Shown here: piece after piece, positions 1 to 8,501 of the stretch | Position numbering within the stretch: position 1 is the first letter of the stretch | How the letters are laid out: the number at the start of each line of letters is the position of its first letter | DNA from: Roseomonas sp. | GTDB lineage: Bacteria > Pseudomonadota > Alphaproteobacteria > Acetobacterales > Acetobacteraceae | Direction of reading: 5' to 3' | Length of the DNA: 64,000 bases | Assembly (NCBI GenBank): GCA_020249775.1 | Contig: JADCFA010000005.1 | Span: 62,001 to 126,000, forward strand | Made by a program: the position numbers and the translations under genes | The notes under the pieces: model-generated | Told to the model about the DNA's origin: nothing | Databases searched by the model: none | The model's input: the letters and a program-made list of their open reading frames with translations, nothing else

Positions 1-83
1 GTGCGATTGGGAAAATCCTGCGCGGCGGCAGACTGGGCAAGGCCCAGGAACAATCCGGCAAGGGCCGCGATAATGCGTTTCAT
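1..83 (-). CDS. Bug-type (TTT family) substrate-binding protein, 5' end only
   Basis: Reading leftwards from an ATG at 83, the first 27 codons give a signal peptide (MKRIIAALAGLFLGLAQSAA) followed by AQDFPNR, the usual mature start of Bug receptors of the tripartite tricarboxylate transporter family. GGAGGA lies just upstream of the ATG. The rest of the gene is outside the window, so the family call rests on the signal peptide and the xFPNR motif alone. It is divergent from the hydroxyacid dehydrogenase gene at 235. Any other periplasmic protein with a similar N-terminus is possible. Confidence 0.6.
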   Translation of the reverse strand, partial: MKRIIAALAGLFLGLAQSAAAQDFPNR

Positions 84-234
84 GAAGCTTCCTCCCGTCG
101 GGCTTTGCTGCCGGGTTTGCCCCGTTCTGCCCAGACTGATGGAAGCTGTCCCGCCCCCCGCCGTCAAGCGTCACCCCTTGCGCCATCGGCCCTGGCGTTT
201 CAGGGTCTGGCACAGAAGCCTCAAGGAGAACCCC

Positions 235-1203
235 ATGCTGCCGCCGCGCGAGAAACTCACCATCTGCTTCGCCCATGTCGCCTATCGCTTCGCCGATCGT
301 TTTGCGCTGCGCGGCGCTGGGATTGATTTCTTTGAAGTGCGCAATCGGGATGATCTGGATGCGCGGATTGGCGGCGCCGATGTGCTGGTCTGTTCCGGGC
401 TTTGGCGGAATGATTTGCCCAAGCTCTCACCCCGCCTGCGTTTCGTGCAATCCGCCAGTGCCGGGACGGATCAATATGACCGCGATGTGCTGCGCGCCGC
501 CGGCATCAGGCTGGCCAGCGCGCAGGGCTGCAATGCCAATGCGGTCAGCGAACATGCGATTGCGCTGATGCTGGGCATCCTGCGCCGCGTGCCGGAAGCG
601 CGCGACAATCAGGCCAAGCGTTTCTGGCGCGGCATGATGGGCGATTTCACGAAACGCGAGGATGAAGCGGGCGGCAAGACCGTGATTGTGGTCGGCACCG
701 GGCGCATTGGCGGGCGGATTGCGCGCATTTGCAAGGCTTTGGATATGCAGGTAATCGGCGTGCGCCGCGATGCCTCGGCCGGCGCCAATGGCGCGGATGA
801 GGTGCATGCCTTCACCAATCTGCCCGCGCTTTTGCCGCGTGCCGATTTCGTCGTGCTGGCCTGCCCGCTGACGGATGAAACACGCGGGTTGATTGGCGCT
901 TCCGCGCTGGCCGCCATGAAGCCCACCGCGCATCTGGTGAATGTCGCGCGCGGGCGCGTGGTGGATGAAGTGGCGCTGATTGCGGCCTTGCAGGCTGGCC
1001 GCATTGCCGGCGCTGCCCTGGATGTCACGGTGGATGAACCTCTGCCGGAGGCAAGCCCGCTTTGGACCATGCCCAATGTGCTGATCACGCCGCATACGGG
1101 TGGCGAGACGCATAAATACGAAGACAATGTGCTGGATATGATGATGGAAAACCTGAACCGGCAATGGCGCGGTGAAACCGCTTTGTTCAATCAAATTGTT
1201 TGA
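235..1203 (+). CDS. D-2-hydroxyacid dehydrogenase, NAD(P)-dependent
   Basis: 322 residues. Oxidoreductase of the D-isomer-specific 2-hydroxyacid dehydrogenase family (2-oxoacid + NAD(P)H to D-2-hydroxyacid). The Rossmann motif VGTGRIGG is near residue 153, the substrate-binding Arg in NVARGRVVDE near 239, the Glu of DEPLP near 268 and the catalytic His of TPHTGG near 287, in family order. I chose the ATG at 235 because AAGGAGAA sits 5 bases upstream; the frame stays open back to base 1 without family-like sequence. The M20 peptidase starts 8 bases after the stop, suggesting an operon. The exact substrate cannot be told. Confidence 0.9.
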   Translation: MLPPREKLTICFAHVAYRFADRFALRGAGIDFFEVRNRDDLDARIGGADVLVCSGLWRNDLPKLSPRLRFVQSASAGTDQYDRDVLRAAGIRLASAQGCNANAVSEHAIALMLGILRRVPEARDNQAKRFWRGMMGDFTKREDEAGGKTVIVVGTGRIGGRIARICKALDMQVIGVRRDASAGANGADEVHAFTNLPALLPRADFVVLACPLTDETRGLIGASALAAMKPTAHLVNVARGRVVDEVALIAALQAGRIAGAALDVTVDEPLPEASPLWTMPNVLITPHTGGETHKYEDNVLDMMMENLNRQWRGETALFNQIV

Positions 1204-1211
1204 GGTAGGCG

Positions 1212-2603
1212 ATGCCCAGCCGTGAAGGCGCGCTTGCCCGCGCCGCGACTTATTTCGATGATGGCAGCTACAAGAAATTGCTGACCGATCTTGTCGCCAT
1301 CCCCTCCACCGCGCAGGAAGCGGGGCATGAGGCGGATTTGCGCCATTACCTGGAAGGCGCGATTGGGCCCTGGCTGGAACGGCTTGGCTTTGCCGTCACC
1401 ATCCACCCCAATCCGCTGGAAGGTTTCGGCCCCATCCTGACCGCCACGCGCATTGAAGATGCCGCAAAACCGACCGTGCTGCTGTATGGCCATGGTGACA
1501 CGGTGCGCGGCCTGGATGAGCAATGGCGCCCAGGGCTGAAGCCTTGGGAATTATTCGAAGAAGATGGCCGCTGGTATGGCCGGGGTTCCGCCGATAATAA
1601 GGGCCAGCACGCGCTCAATATCGCAGCGCTTGAAGCCGTGCTGGCCGAACGCGGCGGCAAGCTTGGCTTCAATGTGAAGATCATTCTGGAAATGGCCGAA
1701 GAAAGGGGGTCTCGCGGCTTGCGCGAATTTGTCGCCGCAAATCGGGATATGCTGGCGGCTGATGTGCTGATTGCCTCGGACGGGCCGCGCGTTGAGCCTG
1801 AAGTACCCACCATCGCCACCGGCACGCGGGGCATTTTCCAATTCGATCTGGTGTTGAAGCTCCGCCCCGGCGGCGTGCATTCCGGCCATTGGGGCGGGCT
1901 GACGACGGACCCGGCCATTCGCATGAGCCACGCCATCGGCGCCATTATTGATGCGCGCGGCAAGATCCTGGTGCGCGATTGGCTGCCGCAAAATGGCGTG
2001 CCGGCAGAAGTGCGCGGCGTGCTGGATGGCTGCCCGGTGGGTGGCGGGGAAGGTGCTGCCACGATTGACGCCGATTGGGGTGAGCCCGGCCTGACGCCGG
2101 CCGAGAAAATCTATGGCTGGAACAGCTTCATTGTGCTGGCGATGCTTTCCGGCAAGCCGGATGCGCCGGTGAATGCGGTCGCACCCGATGCGCGCGCCAC
2201 CTGCCATATTCGCTACACGGTGGATACTGATCCCAATACCTTTGAGGCATCGCTTCGTCGGCATCTGAATGAACAGGGTTTTGGCGATATCGTGATCGAG
2301 AACGCCGGCGTGCGCATGGCGGCGTCCCGCACGCCGCCCAATCACCCCTGGGTGCGTTGGGCGCAGGCGAGCATGCAAAAAACGCTGGGTAAGCGCGTGC
2401 AGATCATCCCGAATTCCTCGGGCGGGCTGCCGGGCGATGTGTTTGTGGACCATATAGGCGTGCCGCTGGTTTGGGTGCCGCATTCCTATAATGGCTGCAA
2501 ACAACATGGCCCGGATGAGCATTTCCTGATCGCCCCCGCGCGGGAGGGCATTCTGGCCTTTACCGGCATGTGGTGGGATTTGGGGCAGGGCGCGACACCC
2601 TGA
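1212..2603 (+). CDS. M20 family metallopeptidase (dipeptidase-like)
   Basis: 463 residues, the usual length for M20 dipeptidases of the ArgE/DapE/CPG2 clan. Zinc-site motifs appear in order: YGHGDTV (His about 94, Asp about 96), SADNKG (bridging Asp about 128), MAEERGS (catalytic Glu pair about 163-164), ASDGPR (Asp about 190) and a C-terminal HGPDEH. HSGHWGG near 223 marks the start of the dimerisation lid. It probably hydrolyses a dipeptide or N-acyl amino acid in the cytoplasm. It follows the hydroxyacid dehydrogenase by 8 bases, and co-transcription is likely. Substrate unknown. Confidence 0.9.
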   Translation: MPSREGALARAATYFDDGSYKKLLTDLVAIPSTAQEAGHEADLRHYLEGAIGPWLERLGFAVTIHPNPLEGFGPILTATRIEDAAKPTVLLYGHGDTVRGLDEQWRPGLKPWELFEEDGRWYGRGSADNKGQHALNIAALEAVLAERGGKLGFNVKIILEMAEERGSRGLREFVAANRDMLAADVLIASDGPRVEPEVPTIATGTRGIFQFDLVLKLRPGGVHSGHWGGLTTDPAIRMSHAIGAIIDARGKILVRDWLPQNGVPAEVRGVLDGCPVGGGEGAATIDADWGEPGLTPAEKIYGWNSFIVLAMLSGKPDAPVNAVAPDARATCHIRYTVDTDPNTFEASLRRHLNEQGFGDIVIENAGVRMAASRTPPNHPWVRWAQASMQKTLGKRVQIIPNSSGGLPGDVFVDHIGVPLVWVPHSYNGCKQHGPDEHFLIAPAREGILAFTGMWWDLGQGATP

Positions 2604-2708
2604 CCCGCGTTACCTTTCTTCACGCGCGCTCTGCGCTGGCGCAATGCGGGCGTTACAGAAGGGGCGCATAAGACCCTCACGGCATATTGCCGTTTGCAGG
2701 AGTTTGAT

Positions 2709-3305
2709 ATGTCTTCCAGAACCTCACGCACCCTTTTCCTGACATCCGTATTCGCCCTTGGCGCGGCGGGGCTTGCTGGCGCGCAGCCCGCGCCTGGCCC
2801 CGGCCCCGGCCCGCAGGGCGCGCCGCCACAGCACATGCAGCAGATGCACCAGATGCATCACGGCCAGCGCGGCGATGGCATGATGGGCTTCGCCCTGGGC
2901 GAGGCTTTTGCCCGCGCTGACGCGAATAATGACGGCAAGGTCACGCGCGAAGAAGCCAATGCCTGGCTTGCGGCGCGTTTCGCCGAAATTGACGCGAATA
3001 AGGATGGCGGCCTGACGGCTGAGGAAATCCGCGCCCATTACAACGCCCGTCGCGGCGAAGGCCGTGGCCCGCCTGAGGGCATGCGTGAGCGCATGGAAGA
3101 CCGCCAGGCGGCGCGCTTCCGCTTCATTGACGCGGATTTGGATGGCAAGATCACCCTGCCTGAGCTTCGCGTCATGGCGGACGCCATGTTCCGTTCCATG
3201 GATGCGGATGGCGATGGCGCGCTGACGCGTGCCGAGGTGCAGCGCCGTGGCCGCCGCGCCGATGGCCCGCGCCCGCAACCGCCCGCGCAGCCCGCGCCGC
3301 GGTAG
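2709..3305 (+). CDS. exported EF-hand protein
   Basis: 198 residues. A signal peptide (hydrophobic core TLFLTSVFALGAAGLAG, cleavage probably after AGA) is followed by a Pro/Gly-rich stretch and a His/Met/Gln-rich stretch. Then come four EF-hand loops: DANNDGKVTREE, DANKDGGLTAEE, DADLDGKITLPE and DADGDGALTRAE. All have Asp at positions 1, 3 and 5 except for Asn/Asp exchange, so they should bind calcium. The ATG at 2709 is preceded by GCAGGAG; a TTG 15 bases upstream is less likely. Periplasmic calcium-binding or sensor role inferred; no partner visible. The C-terminus is Arg/Pro-rich. Confidence 0.85.
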   Translation: MSSRTSRTLFLTSVFALGAAGLAGAQPAPGPGPGPQGAPPQHMQQMHQMHHGQRGDGMMGFALGEAFARADANNDGKVTREEANAWLAARFAEIDANKDGGLTAEEIRAHYNARRGEGRGPPEGMRERMEDRQAARFRFIDADLDGKITLPELRVMADAMFRSMDADGDGALTRAEVQRRGRRADGPRPQPPAQPAPR

Positions 3306-3320
3306 GAAACCTGCTTGGGA

Positions 3321-3344
3321 TGACGCGCAAGCCGGGGCGCGTCA
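3321..3344. terminator. hairpin between convergent genes
   Basis: TGACGCGC (3321-3328) and GCGCGTCA (3337-3344) form a perfect 8-bp stem with an 8-base loop. It lies between the EF-hand gene (stop 3305) and the CitE-like gene (stop 3342), and its right arm contains the CitE stop codon. There is no T-run on either side, so a factor-independent terminator is not proven. Confidence 0.35.
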
Positions 3345-4241
3345 CGCCTGTTTGGCGGCGATCCTTGCCGCAATCGCCAGAATACGTTCTGCCTTCTTGA
3401 CAATCGGGTAATCCACGAAACGCCCATCCACCTGGATGGAAGCAAGCCCGCCTGCTTCTGCCGCCGCAAAGGCTGTAACAATGCGCTGGGCGCGGGTGAT
3501 TTCTGCCTCAGGCGGGGAATAGGCGGCGTTGGCGGGCACGATCTGATCGGGGTGAATGCACAGCCTACCCTGAAAGCCGAGCACCGCACCGCGCGTGCAG
3601 GAAGCCTCAAAGGCTGCGGTTTCACGCAATTCGATGAAGACCGTATCAATCGGCGGCTCAAGCCCCGCGGCGCGGGAGGCGAGGACGAATTCGCTCCGCG
3701 CCGGCGTCAATTCATCCTCATTCAAGGTCCAGGTAATGCCAAGATCCGTGGTGTAATCGCCCGCGCCAAAGGCAAGGCGCCGCACGCGCCCGGATGGCAG
3801 CGCAGCGGCGGCGCGCGCCAGATCGCGCAAGGCCACCAGTCCGCGCGCGGTTTCAATAATCGGCATCAGGTCAATGCCACCATTCGGCAGACCGCGTTCG
3901 GCTTCCAGATTGCCGATCATCCAATCCACCGCCAGCAATTGCCCGGTATCTTCCAGCTTGGGCAGCACAATCCCATCCAAACTGCCGCCGATCACCGCCT
4001 GCAGATCGCCAAAGCAGAATGGTGTATCAAAGGCATTGACGCGCACATAGGCACGGCATTGGCGCGGCCTTTCCAAGGCCGCCCGCACCGCCCCACGCGC
4101 CGCCGGCTTGGCGGCGATGGCAACCGCATCTTCCAAATCCAGAATGGCGGCATCGGCGCCGATTTGCAGCACCTTTTCCGCCCGGCGCGGATGATCCCCC
4201 GGGGCAAAGAGAAAACTGCGATTGGGGCCGGGTGCCTGCAT
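3342..4241 (-). CDS. CoA ester lyase, CitE / HpcH-HpaI aldolase family
   Basis: 299 residues, matching the CitE-like (citrate lyase beta, malyl-CoA/citramalyl-CoA lyase) family of TIM-barrel Mg-dependent C-C lyases. Visible hallmarks are the N-terminal SFLFAPGDHP, the acidic ILDLEDAV near 34-41, VLPKLEDT near 90, PIIETARG near 126-133 and AFGAGDYTTDLG near 160-170. No citF/citD partners are nearby, so it is more likely a stand-alone acyl-CoA lyase than a citrate lyase subunit. Monocistronic here, convergent with the EF-hand gene. Confidence 0.85.
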   Translation of the reverse strand: MQAPGPNRSFLFAPGDHPRRAEKVLQIGADAAILDLEDAVAIAAKPAARGAVRAALERPRQCRAYVRVNAFDTPFCFGDLQAVIGGSLDGIVLPKLEDTGQLLAVDWMIGNLEAERGLPNGGIDLMPIIETARGLVALRDLARAAAALPSGRVRRLAFGAGDYTTDLGITWTLNEDELTPARSEFVLASRAAGLEPPIDTVFIELRETAAFEASCTRGAVLGFQGRLCIHPDQIVPANAAYSPPEAEITRAQRIVTAFAAAEAGGLASIQVDGRFVDYPIVKKAERILAIAARIAAKQA

Positions 4242-4363
4242 GTCATGCTGTCCTTCGCGCGATGCTTCCGCCGGATTACGCCGTGATGGGCGGGGCGCTG
4301 ATCATGCCCTGCCATTCGCCACCTGTCATGGCGCATGTCAAAGCAAGGACGCAGCACCCTGCT

Positions 4364-4741
4364 TCAATTGAGGAACGGATTGCCCCCGCGCGCGCCTCGC
4401 GCCCTTGGCCCGTAATGGCGCGCCAGATAATCCACGATGGTTGTGCGGAATTCGCCTTCCAGCGGATTCATGCCGTGCTTTTCCGTCATCCAATCCATCA
4501 GCTCATCCCAGCGTTCGCGCGTAAAGGCACTGCGGCGGATCAGCGCGGTATTGTGGCAAGCGGTGCAATAGCCAAAAACTTCCGAACGGCCTTCGCCTTC
4601 CGCCAGCACGGTTTCTTCTTCCTGACGCTCAGCCAGGGCGGCGGCAGCCTCCGCCTGGCGCTGCGCCAGATCAGGCGTCTGGGCGATGGTGGCGGAAGCA
4701 GCGAGCAACATCGCCACCGCCGCATAAGGCAGCAATCGCAT
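4364..4741 (-). CDS. small periplasmic c-type cytochrome (SorB-like)
   Basis: 125 residues. A signal peptide ends near ATIAQ at 17-21. One haem-attachment motif CTACH is at 59-63, and a possible distal Met ligand is at about 91 (HGM). It begins 7 bases after the stop of the molybdopterin oxidoreductase gene upstream, the same arrangement as sorA-sorB sulfite:cytochrome c oxidoreductase pairs. Role inferred from that context: it would accept electrons from the molybdoenzyme in the periplasm. The sequence alone says only monohaem cytochrome c. Confidence 0.75.
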   Translation of the reverse strand: MRLLPYAAVAMLLAASATIAQTPDLAQRQAEAAAALAERQEEETVLAEGEGRSEVFGYCTACHNTALIRRSAFTRERWDELMDWMTEKHGMNPLEGEFRTTIVDYLARHYGPRARGARGGNPFLN

Positions 4742-4748
4742 GGTGGGT

Positions 4749-6053
4749 TCAGCCGATCAGAATGGCGACACGGCTGATCGGATTGGCGCCATAGCCTTGC
4801 GGATTCCAATTGGCCGCGACATGCGGCTGCATGCGGCCATTGCTATCCGTCGCGCGATACCAGATCTCATAATAGCCATCGCTCGGCAGCGCGATGCGGC
4901 CCTGCCAGCGCTGCCAGGCATGGCGATTGGGCGGTGCTTCCACCTGCATCGCCTGCCAGCTTTGCCCGAAATCGGTGGAGATATGCACATCCCGCACTGT
5001 CAGGTCGCCCGCCCAGGCATGGCCGCGAATATCCAGGCTGCGCGTGCCGGCGGGAAGCCTGCTGCCATGCGCATGGCTGCTGAGGACGGAGCGCACCGGC
5101 ATGCTCTCCATCTCCACGAAATCCGCACCATTATTGCGGCTGCCCGGCACGATGGGGCGGGCGGGGATGCGATAGGATGTGCCGCCCATGCCGCGCCCGG
5201 TATGGGGTGCGTTCAGCACTTCAAGCCGGGTGAACCATTTCTGGCTGAGTGATCCCGGCCAGCCCGGCACAATCAGCCGCGCCGGCGCACCATGGATTTG
5301 CGGAATGGCCGCGCCATTCATGCGAAAGCAGATCAGCGTGTCTTCATCCAGCGCTTTCTCAATCCGCATGCCGCGGCTGATCGCCGGGCCTTGCGCGGAA
5401 AGATGGCTATCGGCGCCATGCTGGCCGGTGAATTTGGCGCCATCCTTCACGCCGGCGGCGCGCAGCACATCGCGCAGCCGCACACCGGTCCATTCCGCGT
5501 TGGAAATGGCACCATTGCCCCATTGATTGCCCGCCGCTTGCGGGGAGAAGGCGGAACGCCCATTGCCGCCACATTCCATTTGCAGCCGGCGCGTCACGAC
5601 TTCAAAGCGCTGCTCAAGCTCGGCGATGGAAAGCTCAAGCGGGGTATTCACTTCCCCATCAATACGGATTTTCCAGGCGCGGGGATCGGCCGACGCTTCC
5701 GGCGTATTGCCATTATTGCGGATGAAGAATTTATCGGCAGGCGTGATCGGGTCATCCAGCAAATGTTCCGGTGTTTCGGCGCAAAGCGGGCGTTCGCCCT
5801 GCATGATCAGCGGCGCCTTGCCTTCCATTTGCAGCAATTGCGGTTGATTGCCGCCCTGCGCCAGCGCTGCCGGCACCAGCCCGCTTGGCATATGGCGCGC
5901 AAAGGGAATGCTGCCCCCAAGCGCAGCGCCCATGGCGGCCAGCGCGGCCCCTTGCAAAGCCCCGCGCCGGCCCCAAACCAGCGCATCGGCGCGTTCCGGG
6001 TCATCACGATAGAGTTCCTGGAATGAACGTTCCGGCTGCTTTTGATTGGCCAT
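4749..6053 (-). CDS. sulfite oxidase-family molybdopterin oxidoreductase (SorA-like), Tat-exported
   Basis: 434 residues. A twin-arginine signal (WGRRGALQGAALAAMG, Arg 29-30) precedes the mature protein. The molybdenum-ligating Cys of the sulfite oxidase fold is seen at about 161 in MECGGNGR, followed by an Ig-like dimerisation domain in the C-terminal third. I start it at the ATG at 6053, preceded by GGGAGG; the frame runs further upstream without plausible coding. With the adjacent cytochrome it probably forms a periplasmic sulfite dehydrogenase passing electrons to cytochrome c. Other SUOX-family substrates (as for MsrP/YedY) are possible, but the cytochrome partner favours sulfite. Confidence 0.8.
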   Translation of the reverse strand: MANQKQPERSFQELYRDDPERADALVWGRRGALQGAALAAMGAALGGSIPFARHMPSGLVPAALAQGGNQPQLLQMEGKAPLIMQGERPLCAETPEHLLDDPITPADKFFIRNNGNTPEASADPRAWKIRIDGEVNTPLELSIAELEQRFEVVTRRLQMECGGNGRSAFSPQAAGNQWGNGAISNAEWTGVRLRDVLRAAGVKDGAKFTGQHGADSHLSAQGPAISRGMRIEKALDEDTLICFRMNGAAIPQIHGAPARLIVPGWPGSLSQKWFTRLEVLNAPHTGRGMGGTSYRIPARPIVPGSRNNGADFVEMESMPVRSVLSSHAHGSRLPAGTRSLDIRGHAWAGDLTVRDVHISTDFGQSWQAMQVEAPPNRHAWQRWQGRIALPSDGYYEIWYRATDSNGRMQPHVAANWNPQGYGANPISRVAILIG

Positions 6054-6185
6054 GTTGGTGCCTCCCTGATGATTTGATTGACGTCGTTTTGCCCCATTCA
6101 ACGGCGCGAGTGCAAGCGAAAGCATCGCCCCCCTTTTCCGCGCGCCCCAAAGCCTGCAAGCTGACGCAACGACAGGAGAAACCCC

Positions 6186-7133
6186 ATGCAAAAGATCGAA
6201 TTGGGCCGTTCCGGCATTTTCGTCCCGCCCGTGATTTTCGGCTGCAATGTCTTCGGCTGGACCTTGGACAAGGCGCAATCCTTCCGGATTTTGGATGAGC
6301 TGGTGGAACGCGGGCTCAATGCGCTCGATACCGCAGATGTCTATGCCTATTGGGTGCCGGGCAATAAGGGTGGCGAGTCTGAGACCATCATGGGCGAATG
6401 GCTGAAGGCGCGCGGGCGGCGGCATGATGTGCTGATCCTGTCCAAGGCGGGCATGGAAATGCCCGGTATCGGCAAGGGGCTTTCGCCCGCCTATCTTGCC
6501 AGCGCCATTGAGGCATCCTTGAAGCGTTTGGGGACGGATGTGATTGATCTCTATCAGTCCCATCGCGATGATGAATCAGTGCCGCAGGAAGAAACGCTCG
6601 CGGCGTTTGACAAGATGATCAAGGCGGGCAAGGTGCGCGCCATTGGCGCTTCCAATTTCTCTGCCGCGCGCTTCAAGGAAGCGCTGGATATCAGCACCAA
6701 GCATGGCCTGCCGCGCTATCAGACCATGCAGCCGCATTACAATCTGCTGGAGCGTGGCATTGAAGCGGATATGCTGCCGCTTTGCGCCGCCGAAGGTGTT
6801 GGCGTGATCCCGTATTATTCGCTGGCGTCCGGCTTCCTGTCCGGCAAATACCGGTCAGAGGCTGACCTCGGCAAAAGCCCGCGCGGGGCGCGCGGGGCGG
6901 GGAAATACCTGAACGACAAGGGGCTGAAGGTGCTGGCCGCTTTGGACAAGGTGGCAGCGCGGATGGGCGCGACGCCCGCACAAGTCGCACTCGCCTGGTT
7001 CAAGGGCCGCCCTGGACTGGCAGCGCCGATTGCCAGTGCCACGACCTCCGCCCAGGTTGCGGACCTCGTGAAGGCCGCAGCGTTGACCTTGGATGCGGCG
7101 GCAGTGGCGGAATTGGATGCCGCCAGCGCGTAA
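6186..7133 (+). CDS. aldo/keto reductase
   Basis: 315 residues of the NAD(P)H-dependent AKR superfamily (TIM barrel). Catalytic tetrad candidates are Asp48 and Tyr53 in ALDTADVYAYW, Lys87 in ILSKAGM, and His in YQSHRDD. Other family blocks are VRAIGASNFSA and the cofactor-binding PIASATTSAQVADL near the C-terminus. GACAGGAGAAACCCC precedes the ATG. Likely a cytosolic carbonyl reductase of unknown substrate. It is divergent from the molybdoenzyme gene and stands alone. Confidence 0.9.
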   Translation: MQKIELGRSGIFVPPVIFGCNVFGWTLDKAQSFRILDELVERGLNALDTADVYAYWVPGNKGGESETIMGEWLKARGRRHDVLILSKAGMEMPGIGKGLSPAYLASAIEASLKRLGTDVIDLYQSHRDDESVPQEETLAAFDKMIKAGKVRAIGASNFSAARFKEALDISTKHGLPRYQTMQPHYNLLERGIEADMLPLCAAEGVGVIPYYSLASGFLSGKYRSEADLGKSPRGARGAGKYLNDKGLKVLAALDKVAARMGATPAQVALAWFKGRPGLAAPIASATTSAQVADLVKAAALTLDAAAVAELDAASA

Positions 7134-7150
7134 GGCGCTGGCTCATCCCC

Positions 7151-7393
7151 TCAGCGCAAATAGGGCTCCACCGTCCCGGTCAGCTTCATGGTGAGCGGCT
7201 TGCCGCGCCGATCCACGGCCTTGCCAAGGCTGACCCGGATCCAACCTTCCGAGACGCAATATTCCTCCACATTGGTCTTTTCCTGACCCTTGAAGCGAAT
7301 GCCAACGCCACGGCTCAGCAACGCCTCATCATAAAAGGGGCTGCTTGGGTCATTGGAAAGCCGATCCGGCAGGGTGGGGGTGTCTTCGGTCAT
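7151..7393 (-). CDS. DUF3297 family protein
   Basis: 80 residues, a small cytosolic protein matching the alphaproteobacterial DUF3297 family in length and in blocks such as LPDRLSNDPSSPFYDEALL, GIRFKGQEKTNVEEYCVSEG and KAVDRRGKPLT. Function is not known. The ATG at 7393 gives the normal family N-terminus; the frame stays open upstream but adds nothing family-like. It is convergent with the aldo/keto reductase gene. Confidence 0.85.
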   Translation of the reverse strand: MTEDTPTLPDRLSNDPSSPFYDEALLSRGVGIRFKGQEKTNVEEYCVSEGWIRVSLGKAVDRRGKPLTMKLTGTVEPYLR

Positions 7394-7510
7394 GCTAAAG
7401 CTCCAGGAGCGGTGTTTGCCCGAGAGCCACGTCGAAGGCAACGCAAGGGAGGTCTGATCATTATTAAGGAAGGGGGCACGCGCTGCGGTTGAGCCCAATT
7501 CGTTGTTGGT

Positions 7511-8281
7511 TCACACTCTACCTATGGCGGGTCTTGGCTTGGTTGCGAAGATCGGCGGCAGGCGCGCGAAGAAATCAAGCTCTGCCCGGTTCAGGCGTTC
7601 CAGCCGCGCCAGCGCCCTGGGGTAATCGTCCTGGGTTCGCGCCGGCGCCACCCCCGCCAGCACCGGCCTTTCATTGAAGCGCGGCAAGGCGCCGCCCAGT
7701 GTCAGGCCAAATAGCCCAAGCAGCCTTTGGGCAAAGGGTTCCAAAGCCTCCATCCGGCCAAGCAGATAGGGGTAGCGCTGCAACGCCGCCCGGATGCCAT
7801 TCGGGTCCGTGGCGTTGAACAAGGTGCGCAATTGCGCATCGCGGCAATGCACCGCGAAATCCGGCACCGCATCCAGCGCCTGATTGAGGGTCAGCGTGCT
7901 GAGCGCGGCATGTTCCGGATGATCCGGCCTGCCGCGAATGTAATCATAAAGCGAAACAATGCGTTCCAGCGGCTGGCGCAAGACAGCCGCGATGCCAACA
8001 GGGCGGGGCGCCTGCACCACCAGCGAGTGCGCCGCGCCGTAATGGCCCGTGATCAGCAGGGCCTCGCGATAAACACCCTCATCCGTGGCGAGTGCTGCGG
8101 CCAGCCCGGCTTCTCCGCCATATTCCGCCACAAGATCGGCATGGAAGAAGGCGCGATCCCCGAAGGCGTATTTCAACATGCGGTTGATGGTGGTGCCACC
8201 AGTACGGGGAAGGTGAAGAAAGCATAAAATTGGTGTTTCGGGCGAATTTTCCCTGAATTTTTCATTTAATACTATATTCAT
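7511..8281 (-). CDS. sulfotransferase-family protein
   Basis: 256 residues from the ATG at 8281. The 5'-phosphosulfate-binding motif FLHLPRTGGTTI (21-32) and a second motif VLRQPLERIVSLYDYIRG (about 98-115, 3'-phosphate binding) are those of PAPS-dependent sulfotransferases. It probably sulfates a carbohydrate or small molecule. An in-frame ATG at 8326 would add a hydrophobic 15-residue stretch. The first 120 bases and the upstream DNA (8210-8345) are clearly more AT-rich than the rest of the gene, so transfer or recombination at the 5' end is possible. Confidence 0.75.
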   Translation of the reverse strand: MNIVLNEKFRENSPETPILCFLHLPRTGGTTINRMLKYAFGDRAFFHADLVAEYGGEAGLAAALATDEGVYREALLITGHYGAAHSLVVQAPRPVGIAAVLRQPLERIVSLYDYIRGRPDHPEHAALSTLTLNQALDAVPDFAVHCRDAQLRTLFNATDPNGIRAALQRYPYLLGRMEALEPFAQRLLGLFGLTLGGALPRFNERPVLAGVAPARTQDDYPRALARLERLNRAELDFFARLPPIFATKPRPAIGRV

Positions 8282-8419
8282 TTCTTTGGCCTTGAAGAAG
8301 AGCCAAATAAATACAGAGAGGATCATAATATTCTCTTGCCACGCACCTTTGCGCACGCAGTCCGTCCGCGCCAAGCTTGACGCGGCACGGCCAGCGCCCC
8401 TAAAGGCTTGCTCAGGTAA

Positions 8420-8494
8420 GGGCGCGTAGCTCAGCGGTAGAGCATTCGCTTCACACGCGAAGGGTCACAGGTTCAATCCCTGTCGCGCCCACCA
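8420..8494 (+). tRNA. tRNA-Val (anticodon CAC)
   Basis: The acceptor stem GGGCGCG (8420-8426) pairs with CGCGCCC (8484-8490), followed by A and an encoded CCA (8492-8494). The D arm is TAGCTCAGCGGTAGAGC. The anticodon stem TTCGC/GCGAA encloses loop TTCACAC with anticodon CAC, reading GUG. The T arm is CACAGGTTCAATCCCTG. All arms pair cleanly, so it looks functional. Confidence 0.95.
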
Positions 8495-8501
8495 TCGGCC
8501 C

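Noticed and set aside
427-1194. Long open frames antisense to real genes (also at 1551-2522, 13323-14144, 21180-22790 and many others)
   Set aside because: They follow the codon structure of strong genes on the other strand, have no ribosome sites and show no family motifs.
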